Positions 1-12,300 of a stretch of 64,000 bases of DNA are shown one piece after another. Source of the DNA: Mercenaria mercenaria (taxonomy: Eukaryota > Mollusca > Bivalvia > Venerida > Veneridae); assembly GCF_021730395.1 (NCBI RefSeq), contig NC_069368.1:10248001-10312000 (forward strand). Reading direction: 5' to 3'. Position numbers and translations under genes: made by a program. Position 1 is the first letter of the stretch; each line of letters starts with the position of its first letter. The notes under the pieces are model-generated. The model was not told the origin of the DNA. It worked only from the letters and a program-made list of their open reading frames with translations, and ran no database searches.

Positions 1-2376
1 GTCACACAGACACAATTATTGGCCACAATTATTGGCATTTTTACAGCTTTCGGGGGAGGGTGTAGATCCCATGTGCCACAGTAGACAGTAGTTCAGTTAT
101 GGATGGGTAGTACATTATACAAATACAAAAGCATTCAACCGAAGTACATTTAATCTAACACTTTTTAAAAGATCAACAAGAGGCTAAAATATTGAAAAAG
201 TGATTGGTCTTTGCTAATCTGTTCATTGAAAACCGTTTTGAAAAGTACAAAAACTGGGCCTGGAAATCGGTACTAACGCACGCTAGTTAAATTGGTAAGT
301 AAAGTTAATATAGAAACTATGTACCCTCTCATCAGATCAAGAACCTGATTAGCAAATGCTTAAAACACTATGTGAACTAAAACATCCGTACAAACCGTAC
401 ATTTTTTACAAGGTATGAATTATTCACAAGTTAAAGTTGCCTCTGCTGCAAACAGTATTCCAAACCTTCTCAAAGGTAAACTACTAACAATTTTATTTCC
501 ACGTGCGGTATATAGAGGTCAGAGAAACATTTGCACCTATAAAACAATGGTATATTTGGTTTTTACTATCTTTTCTAAAGTATATAGAAGTGTTTTTGAA
601 AAAAAAATTACAATTATTGAAATAAAACATTGCACCTCAACATTGAACACAAAATCTCAAATATCTCCGGAGACGAAATATTTTGTCGTACACATTTGCC
701 ATTAAATCCTAGGATCCTTGACCAATCTTACATTTTTTCTGATACGTTCATTAACAAAACGGACATAAACTAACAATAGAAAAAGAAATAATACCATTGA
801 TTTGGTTTACACTCTTCGTAAATAGCCGTCTATTATTCATCTGTAAACATAACTTGTAAATTGCTAGTCGTAAATAGCATCCATTTCCACAGAGAAAGAA
901 TGACAATAGAAAACATTAAATCACGACTGAGAAAATAATGTAAACGATCCGCCTTCAAAATGTTTCATATAGTCAGCATATTTTTAGTCATATACAGGTA
1001 TGTGACATATCCATTATATTCGATAACAATATCACTTTCTACGCCAAAAGACGTTTAGAACACAAGCAGGAAAATGAACGACGAGGTCCCCTTTTCCATT
1101 TGATAAAGTATGCTATAAAGATCACTTCGAGCATTTTGTTTTATCAAGTTAAAAAAGGTACGGAAAGGGTAGTTAATGAAAATACACAACAATTAAGATA
1201 TTACATTAACTGTCAGAAGTTATGCATTGTATACGGCAAATAATTCTATCAAACGTGTAATAACGATGGAGCTTTAAACAAACTGTAAAGCAAAACTGCC
1301 TTAGTCTTCTGTAATTATTTCACCATATTGATTAGGTTTTTTCATTAACATTTTCGTCATCAAACCTGTTTGAAGTATTGTATGTTTTACTATTGAAACT
1401 CTCATTGGTCATGTTTTGAACATAATTATAACTTCACACAGTTTCCTTGAAGTTCATTTATTTGAAATAAATTGTTTTATATTATGAAAAGATAGCATTC
1501 TGTAATTTTCAAGACCACAGATCCTAAGCCCCTGTTGACGTTAACGTCAAAGCCGGCTAAACTGCCGTTGCGTTGTCTTGTTTCGTAAAGTACATCACAT
1601 GATGACACATATATCTAGAAACCAAGCTTGCTTGTCATAATCGGAAGCCTCTCGGGCTGCCTGCAGGTATGTCGAGGCCCTGGCCAAGGTGTGCCAGTAT
1701 CTTAAATATAATGTATCGTTCCGATAGAAGTGACGTAAACACTTAAGTAAACTAACAAAAGCAGCATGTACGCCAGTTCAAATTACATACCATTCCATCA
1801 TTATTTACCCTCACCAGTTTTCAGTGGTATTTAAATAATAAATTGGACTTAGCATATTACCCTTTTCTAGTTGTGGAACGAGTCCCAAATGAGTTTTATT
1901 GTAGACAATTGCCGGTTTGCAAATTAGAACAGATTATTTTCCCAGACGACATTCAAATAAGTTTATAAGCGGTTCAGCGATAAATAGCTTTTGTTTTCAT
2001 TGTATGCGAAATGTCTGCATTCAAGTCAAATATATTTTCCGCGTGCAGAATAACAGCGTGCCGCGAAATGGTCTATAAATTTTTTAGAAAAAACTATTTT
2101 ATTCCTTTTATTAAGTCAGGAATTGAAATATAACAATGAAATAAATTTAGATCTGGTAGTTTTATAGTGAATTTTTTTTACTTGTAAGGAACTACAAAAC
2201 AGGCAAAGGAAAAAATATATATTTACATTTTAAATTTAGATATATATTTCACACAAGAAACTAATGCGTCTGCGGCTCACTTGGTGAAATAAATTTCAAT
2301 CATGCACATAAACAAATATATATCCTATATTTATCAAAGATAGTTTTTTTAATATGTAAATGGCATAAAAGGAATT
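1..2376. other. Anonymous AT-rich DNA, no gene seen
   Basis: No convincing exon, RNA gene or intact mobile element was seen. The only structure is that about 700-1100 is recognisably similar, though diverged, to about 10410-10800 (shared 'gatacgttca' and 'taaacgat' stretches in the same order), which places it in the old duplication described for 2700-3540. The 96-residue frame at 415-705 has no recognisable domain and is probably chance. Confidence 0.5.
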
Positions 2377-2389
2377 CAATGGAAAATGA

Positions 2390-2680
2390 TTGATTGTTTG
2401 TTTGTTTTGGGTTTAACGCCGTTTTTCAACAGTATTTCAGTCATGTAACGGCGGGCAGTTAACCTGACCAGTGTTCCTGGATTCTGTACCAGTACAAACC
2501 GCAAGTAACTGCCAGCTTCCCCACATGAATCAGAGGTGGAGGACTAATGATTTCAAACACAATGTCGTTTATCAAATAGTCACGAAGAACATACGCCCCG
2601 CCTGAGGATCGAACTCACGACCCCTCGATCCGTAGACCAACGCTCTACCTACGCTCTACCTACTGAGCTAAGCGGGCGGG
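2390..2680 (-). mobile_element. tRNA-derived SINE (family 1), copy A
   Basis: Reverse orientation. The tRNA-like head is at the high-coordinate end: box A-like TAGCTCAGTAGGTAGAG, box B-like GAGTTCGATCC, and 5'/3' acceptor halves that pair. A conserved body follows, and the 3' tail reads GGCGTTAAACCCAAAACAAA on the minus strand. The copy is flanked by a perfect 13-bp target-site duplication, CAATGGAAAATGA, at 2377-2389 and 2681-2693, so it is a complete insertion. The head carries a local duplication of about 12 bp ('acgctctacct' twice). The layout resembles molluscan V-SINE/RUDI-type elements; that family name is inference. Confidence 0.9.
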
Positions 2681-2699
2681 CAATGGAAAATGAAGTTAA

Positions 2700-3540
2700 T
2701 GGAAAATGAAGTTATATTGTACAAGTGTCGGTAATTTCTTATTAAACTGAGGCAATCAATTGTCTTAAGGAACGTTTATGAAAAGTTGTGCCAGAAACAT
2801 CAATATATTATGTTTTGTTTTAAAAAAAACCAACGATTTAATGAAAAATTTAGATATCATAATACAGGCTTATTTGTTTCGTTAACCTATTCTATCAATA
2901 TTTTTGGTTCTTTTACGTAGACTATACAATTATGCTAATTTATTTTCATCGTATGTAGTTTTATTAAAATGGAAAAGACTTGTTATAGTGTAAAAGATGT
3001 TTATGATTCTTTATTTGTCAGAAAGGAATTATTTTTCCTTTCCTTTGACAGTTCTATTTTTGGTTTGATATACTTGTGGAAATGAATCAATTACTTGAAT
3101 CATTTGTAATTGAAAGGCTTACATACATCTCATTCAAATTTGGTGTAAAGATCACCAGAACGCGATTCATCGCGCGGGGAGCACGTGACGCTAATTTGGC
3201 GTCTGATTTCCCGCGGGAATATTCTGTCGTCTGCGGAATGCTTCGCAATCGTGAGAGATTTTCTACAAACTGTGACATGAACGCTTCTTTGAGCAAGAAC
3301 AGTTGTCAGGAAATTCACTTCCAATATACCGCTGACTTTTTTTTTTTAATTTTGCGCTCTGAAATTTGATAATGTGCTTTAAGCAGAGATCCCCGCGTCA
3401 CTTGTAAACAAGTTGATAATTCTATTTGTTGTAATTTCCCACATTAATGGTCTTATTTATGTCCAGGATGCTTTTTTGATAACGGCAAAAACGCATGAAT
3501 ATGTGGTGATTCACATAGGACATATAATATTTTACATAGG
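2700..3540. repeat. Old dispersed duplication block, copy 1
   Basis: This stretch aligns by eye with 11580-12300, 18770-19540 and 27950-28210. Shared landmarks in the same order are 'aatgg(a)aaagtcttgta', then 'tttcctttgacagctctgttt', then a GC-richer core (3160-3330) with a CACGTG box and 'ttcccgcggga'. Copies 1 and 3 are the most alike in the core. Divergence is high and copies lie 7-9 kb apart, as expected for an ancient tandem segmental duplication rather than a young transposon. No terminal repeats were seen. Confidence 0.6.
3130..3324 (-). other. Candidate conserved small reading frame (copy 1)
   Basis: A 64-residue minus-strand frame whose translation resembles the frame at 19128-19328. 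Both have NFLTT near the start, then CRKSL, then a PREIRRQIS stretch followed by TCSPR. The DNA is also similar, so conserved amino acids alone do not prove coding. It could be a small protein, an exon of an unseen gene, or a conserved non-coding core read by chance. No splice sites, signal peptide or known domain are apparent. No function is proposed. Confidence 0.25.
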
Positions 3541-3818
3541 GGAGGTTGAAACTAGTAAACGCTACTGAATGCAATACTTTATATGTCTGTTATAACAAAG
3601 TCATATGTAATTCTGTTACTGAAAGTTAACGTTCGAAATGTACTAGTAACAAAAGAGAATAAAAAAATATATGTAAATGAAAGAAATATATATTCAACAA
3701 CTTTAAAAGAGAACGGCATTTTTATATGACGTACGACTGCAGATGGGCGTACATGACTTATTTTGGCATATAGTGCCCCTGTATCATCAATGTATGCCAT
3801 AATATATATGTTTATTAC

Positions 3819-4133
3819 TGAAGATAGCTTGGCACAGAAATAATAATACTAAAAAGAACAACCCAAGACAGTTATATGAATACATTACTTTTACTATTAA
3901 CAATTTTACTAAAGCAAGCAATTAATATCTAATTTCGTTTAAATTAATGGTTGGCAGAAATTGGTCACAGCTTCACATAAATGTCAATATACAAATACAT
4001 ATGATATAAAGTATATGTTTAAAATGCAGATGTGGAGGCCCTGTGAACAGAGGCCTAATACAGTATACTTGAAACAAACAAACTTCTTATTACACAACGT
4101 TAAGATATACTGGTGGAGGCTGACCTAACCGCC
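3819..4133. repeat. 315-bp direct repeat (B2 of split repeats)
   Basis: Nearly identical to 4660-4974 (about four differences seen by eye), same orientation, 841 bp apart. In the split-repeat model this is the distal B2 repeat of the element at 3819-5880. A simple local duplication is the alternative. Confidence 0.9.
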
Positions 4134-4659
4134 GAACCTGGGATCAGAATTCAACGGAGATCAGGTATACAAAATCAGACATACAGAATCAGTAACTACG
4201 TTGATCGTTTATATATGACACATATACATTTCACAGTTCTGGAAAACAAACACTGTCATGTTCATACATCAACATGTGAAAACTGCCAATATTCTATGTG
4301 AAGCTGTAATGACTGAAGGCAAGGAAGGTGTAGGCTGAACTGGAACACATAAGATGTACCTGAAATTATAAAGAAAAAGGAGAACACAAGCAAAATAAGG
4401 GGAGTGGAGGGTGGGATATTAAACACCAGCAAGTATAAACAATCGAGGATTCCTTCGATTAGAAGCAAAATCAACCCTGGCATCTGTTTGCAAACGACCT
4501 TCTTCTTCCATGTGCAGAACTGAAAGGACCCAAAAGGAGATTAAATCGCAACAAGTATATTAATATACCAACAAGATATAAGCCAAAACGGACCCTTACA
4601 ACAGGATAAGAGCTCCTTCAATAACAGGTTTTGAATGGTAATCATTAAAAACACAGTAA

Positions 4660-4974
4660 TGAAGATAGCTTAGCACAGAAATAATAATACTAAAAAGAAC
4701 AACCCAAGACAGTTATATGAATACATTACTTTTACTATTAACAATTTTACTAAAGCAAGCAATTAATATCTAATTTCGTTTAAATTAATGGTTGGCAGAA
4801 ATTGGTCACAGCTTCACATGAATGTCAATATACAAATACATATGATATAAAGTATATGTTTAAAATGCAGATGTGGAGGCCCTGTGAACAGAGGTCTAAT
4901 ACAGTATACTTGAAACAAACAAACTTCTTATTACACAACATTAAGATATACTGGTGGAGGCTGACCTAACCGCC
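4660..4974. repeat. 315-bp direct repeat (B1 of split repeats)
   Basis: Partner of 3819-4133. It lies on the gene side of the 526-bp segment 4134-4659, which would be A2. Both copies begin TGAAGATAGCTT/TGAAGATAGCTTA and end CTGACCTAACCGCC. Confidence 0.9.
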
Positions 4975-5269
4975 ACATGTCGAGAAATTGGAACAACGTG
5001 GAAAATTCTTGACAACCGCCACTAGTATAACGAAGCAATCCCTGCCTGAGAAGCTATGCCTTAATAATTTACTGCTAGGAAGGACTGAAGCTTGTGTTGC
5101 AGAGTGAATAAAAACAAAATATTTCCAAATTATGACAAGTGCACCCCATCCCTGTTGAAGAGACCCGTCACGGATTCGACGATTTCTGGGTAACGAAAGT
5201 AACCACCAATGTATTATAAAAACAAATGAGCAGCGAAATTATTAACGCGTTTTCTAGCTCTCTCTAATG

Positions 5270-5515
5270 AAAAATAAGTTAATTACACAGTGAATAACAA
5301 TGATACCTTGATTGTCTTCAAAAGGAAACAAGTGTAGGATTAATGGTTTAACTCGCCACCATTTCATACCACCCTGACTCAGACACAGTATGGTCGCATT
5401 ATGACGCTGCATTACAAGTTGAGAACCCTCAGCTGATTCCTTGTCATAAAGAAATACCGACTTTATATTAAATGAACATCCAACTATCCAAATATGGGTA
5501 GGACGCACTGAAAAG
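5270..5515 (-). pseudogene. SGNH-hydrolase-like remnant of a YR element
   Basis: The minus-strand frame holds a segment with HIWIVGCS near its start and GGMKWWRVKPLILHL further on. This matches the pattern (VWIVGSS..., GGMKW...LP.L, HCGGNDL-like end) of SGNH/GDSL hydrolase domains encoded beside tyrosine recombinases in bivalve, cnidarian and fish YR elements. It lies directly downstream of the recombinase remnant in the same orientation. It is a decayed part of the element and not a host esterase. Identification is by remembered family pattern; no search was run. Confidence 0.6.
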
Positions 5516-5559
5516 CTGAAAACATTTGTCAACAAAAAAGGGCAAACAGATGGCAGGTA

Positions 5560-5880
5560 CAAATGAAACTGCCTATAGGCTTAAGATCTGAGTGACAACT
5601 GCTGACGTGAGAGGATTCTAATGTAAGATTTAAATGCATTTGAATCCGGGGCGCAACGCCCCATTCTTGTAATATCGTCAGCAGTCATGCTGCTGTTGCA
5701 GCACCTACTCTGAATGAATGTGGTTTATATCGAATGGCAGTCAGAGATTTCTTTAGAACACACTAAACTGACAGCGTATGACGGGTAGACCGTTTACATA
5801 AACAAATAAATAGTTTGAAGCACTAGATGGTCGAACAACCATATATCGCTCTATTGAATCCAGGGGTCAAGTAGAACAAT
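5560..5880 (-). pseudogene. Tyrosine recombinase remnant
   Basis: Minus-strand pieces carry the hallmark HSFRVGAAT (the HxxR box of tyrosine recombinases) and a C-terminal AFKSYIR piece that includes the nucleophile-type Tyr region, in the right order and spacing. This fits the catalytic half of YR-element integrases (DIRS/Ngaro or Crypton groups). The gene is broken, with several breaks, and is treated as a fossil. It lies immediately upstream of the hydrolase-like part. Confidence 0.7.
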
Positions 5881-8800
5881 GTGCCTGTTGTAAATGAATA
5901 ACTACTCCTTCGCCTTTTTCTGATCGTTTTTTGATGAATGAAGAATTATGCGAAGTACACCAATACTTTCAATACTAACATCTCCCTCACATAATGCGTG
6001 ACCTTTAGCACTTTGCGATGAAATTGTAAAAGTCAATAGAATGGTTTTGAGGGAAAGAAAGTAAACTTCAAAGTGAACGTCCAAGTTAAAACCGACACCA
6101 CAAGTCAGTTAACTCGAATGATCGACGAAACTGGAGAATTACTGGCCACAAAGATTGTAATTCACTGTACATTCCTCCAAAGATGTAATTTATCTATAAC
6201 TTAAAGATAAAATTATCACAAAAACATGTCTTGTTCAATAATTGTATTTCGCGACGAAACAGAAATAGTACTATCACAAATCAAAGAGAAACAGATTAAC
6301 AAAATATCTGTTATTCAACGCGGACTAATTGTTGATACACCAGGAGGGATATAGACTCTTGACTATTTGCTTGGTAAGCGACTCACATGGCATTGAATCC
6401 TTTGAATTTATGATATAATATTGTTTTACGATGATCTGATCTCAGTTTTTCTACCAAATAAGCATGCATATTTAGATTTTAATTGAGATTGCTGACTGCA
6501 ACTCAGTATGTATTTGGAGTCGTTCTAAACTGACAAAGCCGATATGCCTATATTTACAAAGATAATGCCGAAAAACGCGGATTATAAATATTTTCATGTA
6601 CAATACTGGATATATTTCAAATGAGAAGGTCAGTATGTGCAAATATATTGCCATATTGTACAAAACAATCTATTAACTTAATTTGTAATCATCAATATAA
6701 TACAAAAAAAGTAAAGAGGCAGATTTTACGCTAACATGTTGTCGGTTGTTCATAGTTTAGTATGAGGTTTCAGTATTGTACATAATGTAATTATAATACA
6801 AGTAGTTGTTCAGCCATAACACCAATATGTCCGTTCTATTTTATGTGCCAGATTGTGAAGGGCAGAGAGCACAGAATAATTATCGCAAAATCAACTGCTA
6901 ACTGCTTTAGTGATTTCTTTGTGGGCTGTATTTATCCTATACTCTTTCTGATAAGTTGAACCATCCAGAGTACAAAATCCCTTTGTCATGTCTCATTAAG
7001 TGTAATAAATTCAAATAAGTGATCTAATCATATTATTGCATCATTTAGATAGCTTTGATAAAAACTATACACAATCGTTATTTAAAGTTGATCACAGAGG
7101 TCAAGCTCTTTGGGATTTAAATTTCTTTAGAAACAAATCACTGTCAAAAAGGATTGTTGGAATTAGTACATGTGCTAACAAACATGTTCCACACATAATT
7201 GCCTTTAAGGAGTCTAGATCAAACATTGATGCGAAAAAAGGTATAATATATATTGATAAAACATAATAATCATTTTGCAAGATGATTAAATTATCAGTAT
7301 ATATTTTATCTATCGGCGAAACATCATTTTAAAATCAATCAGATTTCTGTTTCAGTTATGGCATTAATACAGACCGCAGAACAATTGAAAATTGGATACA
7401 AGAACTGTATGAAAACTGATTTGTCCAAGTGAAAAGGTGGGTAACTACTTGCTGAGAATACGTTAGTACTGGTAAAGAATCAAAGAACACTGGTTAGTCA
7501 ACTCTGAAATCCTATTGAAAAATTGCTAAATATAATACTAGTACTACATATTTCAAAGACGTCTAAATTTTCTGAAACGTGTTTCATCTAAGTAATAAAC
7601 ATAAATGGCACTTATCATGGCTTCATACCAGTTATAATCCTTTACTTATGTTGTTCTATTTCATAGTTCTAGCTCATATTTTAAGGTTTAGGAGTATCGT
7701 CGAAACACAGAAATATTTGATAAAAAAAGAACAACATCATTTCAAAAATCTACCGGACCATTACTGTCCCGTTCGATGGATACTTAAAATATTCTGAAAT
7801 GTTGTCTCCCTTTAAAAATGACTTCTAACTGTAAAAAAAAATAGAAATAAACCGTTGCTGAAAACTACGTTCCACTTAGTTATGTGAAATTATAGCACTG
7901 GGCCATTATTGCAAATGTATCAAATCGAAGATATGACATTTCTTTGAAATGGTGAGTTTTTAAGAGGTTGAACTGTCCAAAAATCCCGCCCCTTTATGCA
8001 GTCCTGTTCCGGAATTCAATGTATCTATCAGTATACCGACACATTTTTCTTGTAGAGTTATATACATGTTTTATATGCTGTTCAATTTTCATGTGAAACA
8101 ACCCTTTCTTTCTATGATGTGGTGGTGTTTTATTTTTCCTCAAAATGTAAGGCTAAGCGATGAAGTTCAAAGTTTGAAAACCTAACTTGATCGGAGCGAA
8201 ACGTATGTATTTAGCCAGAGTACTTGCCTAGATTTAGACATTTCTTCTTTATAATAAATTCTGTATTTCAAAACAGATATACAGAGTTTAATGTAAAAGT
8301 AAAAATGGCTCAGTTGGTCTAAATTAATACCAGCTCTATAGAGATAAATTCTTATCTACTTAATTTTAAATACCCACTTGACATGAAGTAACATAACATT
8401 ATGCAGTTGAATTTTTCTTTGACATTATCACTTGAATACTTTATTTATTGAATTCTGTTTGCTCTCCAAAATCAAGGTTGATTAAACTGAAAGTCATGAA
8501 GATTAATTCAATGAAAGTTAATTTCGCTGTAATTGAAATCACCATATTGCGCACTAAAATATAAATACTGAAATATCAATTCGTTGATGAGATGTTGTTC
8601 CAATATAATTGATGTTGCAGGCGTATAAACTCTGCAAAAGTTTTAAATAAAACATGATATGTATTACTCTTCTTAATAATCACTATGCCATGCATTTACG
8701 AATGGATGAAGAGAGCTTGGCAACTTACAAATTCGAACCCGTTTCACTAATTACTGACTAGAGTCGCTCCAGCAATTATACCTTGCGATTTTTTTGTTCA

Positions 8801-9834
8801 GCTTTAGATGAACTACGCCGAGTCGATCTGCTTCCTTACATTAATTAATTGGGCTAATCTTATTTGCTTTATACCTAATTTTCACTGATTCCTTTCCGTT
8901 GATGTAGTGTAAATACATTTCCTAAGACCACGTTTATTGCTAAGTAGAGTATAAAAGGGTGTCGAAATCTGTCTTACATTTTTCCAATGTTATCGTTGAA
9001 ACAGAAAAGGGCTAGAAGGAAATCTAAAATATTCATTATATGTACATACCCTGTCAGACTGTCCCTGTAAATTCTTGAATTAGTTAAATCAAAACTAAAG
9101 AAGCGGTTTTTTGCTAAATTTTGAAACAATATTTACTTTTTGTACTAAATACGAACGCATTCAATTTGTACAATGACATTTACTTAGTTTTGTCGTCACA
9201 AAATTTAATTTATTTCAAGACATTTCAGCCTAATAATATTATTTCTCAAATGTTTATCAAGTATATGCAAGCACTCCGTCACATGTATCTTCTACTGTAG
9301 CATTGCCTCTGTGGAAGCGTTTTGCAGTGTCTCTGTTTTTTTCTTATACACTCTTTGCTTCAACAAGATCGCTTTTACTTTTTCTTAATAACGGCCTTGT
9401 CTTTTATCTGAAAACAATGGGATTTCCGAACATTGCAACAACAGTAAGCGAATTTATAACAGTCACCCGCAATCTTGGATACGAATATAAGAAAACGTCA
9501 AGCCTTCGGCTCGGTGAATATAACTTTTTTGGGGTTGATAAATCCTGATATCAACCTATGAAAAAGTCGATAATTGTATAAAAGCAACTATAGTGGCAAT
9601 CGTGTGTGGCATATTGGTATCCTTTGCCTGTCGGTTTTGAATCTTCATTTTACATAGTTTACACCTGTTTGTGGCGCACTAGTGGGGCAATTGTAAGAAA
9701 TTTAGCATCGTGTTTGTATAGACATAAAAAAGTTTCATTGGTTTGTTCAATTAATTTTACTCCAATGCAAACGTTGTCTACTATTACAGAAATACAATAT
9801 AACTTGACAATATTTCTTCTTTATGCCGAAATGT
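5881..9834. other. Anonymous AT-rich DNA, no gene seen
   Basis: About 4 kb with only short open frames (for example 7036-7266, 7579-7797 and 9303-9548) that show no domain, no paired splice sites and no repeats shared with the rest of the window. I recognise nothing functional. Confidence 0.5.
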
Positions 9835-10075
9835 TGAAGTGGCTGCCATTGGATCACTTCCCCCTAACTGGTGTCTGTTCGAAACCTCGCTCAGGGTGTA
9901 GCTTTCTTCATGTGAGAAAGCAGTGCAACTCGATTATTGAAGGTCAGAGATTCTACCTAGATCTCAGCCCATGTTTGCAAAAACTGCCAGTGGTCTTCCT
10001 TCACCAACAAAAGCTGGAAAAGTCGTCACATGCCCTAAATAAATCTCTGCCAATTAGACAATAGGTTTGGCTTTT
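9835..10075 (+). mobile_element. tRNA-derived SINE (family 2), old copy
   Basis: Starts with a diverged tRNA-like head (GTGGCTGCC..., box B-like GTTCGAAACCTCG) and contains the body motif GTGGTCTTCC...CAACAAAAGCTGGAAAAGTCG. The same body occurs in the younger copy at 59058-59309 as AAGGTCTTCC...CAAGCAAAAGCTGGAA. No clear target duplication remains, so it is older. The open frame 9606-10064 runs through it and is not a gene. Confidence 0.7.
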
Positions 10076-10409
10076 ACACATTCAGTCAATAAGACTAATT
10101 ATGGCATTGTTCTTTTTTTACAAAAAAAAAAAAACAGTAAGTTATGCTATAAATTCCTATAGAGGAATATTATAGTTTAATTTTCTCATCAAAGTTGTAT
10201 GTAATATTTTATGACTTTTGTTATATATTGATGTACAGTTAAGAGACTATAAAATATATAATGTCAAATGTCAAAATACTTTAATAAATCTCTTTACAGT
10301 GATTACGCTTTACTTTAGTGTCGAAATCGAGTCAATAATCAAGATATTTTCAGAATACATCATTGCATATATCAAATAGCTTCAAATGCTCAGAAATCAA
10401 AACTAGTCT

Positions 10410-10800
10410 TCCTGATACGTTCACCATTAAATCGTTGGATATATTGACCAGACTGGCGTTTATCTCTTAAGTTCATTAGCGAAATGATCATAAAATCACC
10501 ACAGAACATTACCGCGTTACAGTCTGTCGGTAACATTCATTGTAAATGGCCGGAATTAGTCATCAACTGACACAACATGTAAAGTACTAAGAGAAAATAG
10601 CAACCATTGCAAAGAAGAATAATGACATTGAAAACAAATAAAATCACTGCTGATTCAATAATATAAACGATTAGCTTTCAGACTTTTCAAAATATGCAGG
10701 GAGTTCTACATGTAAATGCTTTATTTTCAACAAAAACTGCTAATATCCATTAGTTAGATTGCCTGGAAATCAAACTTTATGTAATTAGTTCATGTATTTT
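10410..10800. repeat. Diverged match to 700-1100
   Basis: Shares ordered landmarks with 700-1100: 'gatacgttca', then an 'aagaaTaaTgacaTtgaaaaca'-type stretch, then 'taaacgat'. It lies upstream of block copy 2 just as 700-1100 lies upstream of copy 1. This supports duplication of a longer unit (at least about 2-2.7 kb) rather than of the core alone. Confidence 0.45.
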
Positions 10801-11579
10801 GATAGCCATCGAACGAACATTTTCAGATCATATATCTTATTATAAATATTATGCGGAATAGGTAATTATTTTATTATCTAAACTGATAAATACTGCTGGG
10901 TCAAAACTAATTTTCAACACGCTTAACTGGAAAAGATACAAACATGCAATAATGGTATCGAAAACAGCGTTGTTGAATCTAATGGTCTTTGATCTCATGG
11001 AAAACAGTCAATCTATCTCAAAGCTCAATCCAATTGAGAACATTCAATGTATCAGTAAGCACAACCACACTGAGTCTATTGTCATTTTCTTGATAATGTC
11101 CTATTGACCTTTTCTTGTATTGTTTTACATTTAGTGGCAGATTTGGTCCAAAGGAGTGTGCTCATATATAAGGTGGAGTACTCCTTCCGGTTACAAATAA
11201 CGTATTTCCTGTGAGTTGAATGACAAAATATGTATCAGTATTTTCATTCATGAAGCAATTGACCTTTTATTATTCTAAGAACAAAGCAAAAATTTCTTTA
11301 TTTAGTTTTGACTATCTGCAAACAAAGATGAAACATTGACATTGTATGATTTAGTAGCCAAACTTTATTGTATCATTTGGGTGGAAACCTGTTGTTATCA
11401 CGGAATAAATTGTATACTAAATAAAAGTGTGTCTTTGGTATATTAAAACATTCTAACATAAATAAAGCCTCTAAATAAAACTTCTGTAATAAAATATCAA
11501 ATATTCCTTGAGTCATTTAGAAACTTGCAATATTTCTGTCGAATTGTTTATTACTTTACTGCTCATCTGACATAATATA

Positions 11580-12300
11580 TATCCTTTTGGGGAATTTTGT
11601 GTAAAGTATGGGTTTCTGGAAAATTAGCAATCGATAAAACGAAATACTTTAGGTATTATGTGCTAAAAGTATTAAGATCAATTGAAACATTTTGCCAGAA
11701 ACCTATATTTTAAAGAAAATATTTTTACGCTCTCTGTCTATAATAAGTTGTTTAGGCGATCAAACTGTACTATTATTCATTTTATTGCTTTGGCCATATA
11801 GTTACAGAAGATTATTTTCATATCAAATAGTCAGAATTGAAATGGAAAAGTCTTGTACATTAAACATGATTCTTGGGAAACCTAGGACTGTATATATCAG
11901 TAACAAATATTCCTCTTTTCCTTTGACAACTCAGTTTCCTTTTTTATACTCTTTATAAGTCTTGTATGATAATAACAATATCTGAAGAACAAAAGTGCTT
12001 TATTTATAAGCAAGATACAGACTTATATATTTAATAACGATATTGAAAAGATGCTACTGTAGGCATCAAATGAAAATGAGCACGTGGGGTGTACATGAAG
12101 CCAATGTTATTTCTGATTTCCTCGATCTCAGGAATCTGTGAGAGAATATTTTCTACAAACTTTGAAAAAGGATTTTGATAAGGACGCTAAAATGATTAAA
12201 AACAGTTGTCTTAAATTTCAAGTCCAATATTATCTCAACATTGTAACCACAATCCATCCTAATTGCCAATAAACTTTCCCACTTATACTCGCGTATGTCC
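11580..12300. repeat. Old dispersed duplication block, copy 2
   Basis: Aligns with 2700-3400. Shared landmarks are 'gccagaaac', 'aatggaaaagtcttgtac', 'tcttttcctttgacaactc', and in the core CACGTGGGG followed by 'gagagaatattttctacaaac'. The core is more decayed than in copies 1 and 3 and the minus-strand frame is not well kept. Confidence 0.5.

Larger units (their letters stand above)
3819..5880 (-). mobile_element. Fossil tyrosine-recombinase retroelement (Ngaro/PAT-like)
   Basis: Read on the minus strand, a tyrosine-recombinase remnant (about 5560-5880) is followed by an SGNH-hydrolase-like part (about 5270-5515), then by direct repeats at 4660-4974 and 3819-4133 that enclose a 526-bp segment. 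Gene, B1, A2, B2 is the 3' arrangement of split-direct-repeat (A1-B1-A2-B2) YR retroelements such as PAT and Ngaro, and Ngaro elements are known to carry hydrolase domains. No reverse transcriptase and no A1 copy were seen upstream, so it is 5'-incomplete. The genes are broken, with several breaks. The repeats are about 99% alike, suggesting a fairly recent last mobilisation. A Crypton-type DNA element is the main alternative. Confidence 0.6.

Noticed and set aside
3819-4974. Pair of LTRs around a very short element
   Set aside because: The repeats lack TG...CA ends, a primer-binding site and a polypurine tract. Their position beside recombinase and hydrolase remnants fits split direct repeats better.
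9606-10064. 152-aa + frame
   Set aside because: Its second half is a SINE and the first half has no protein-like features.
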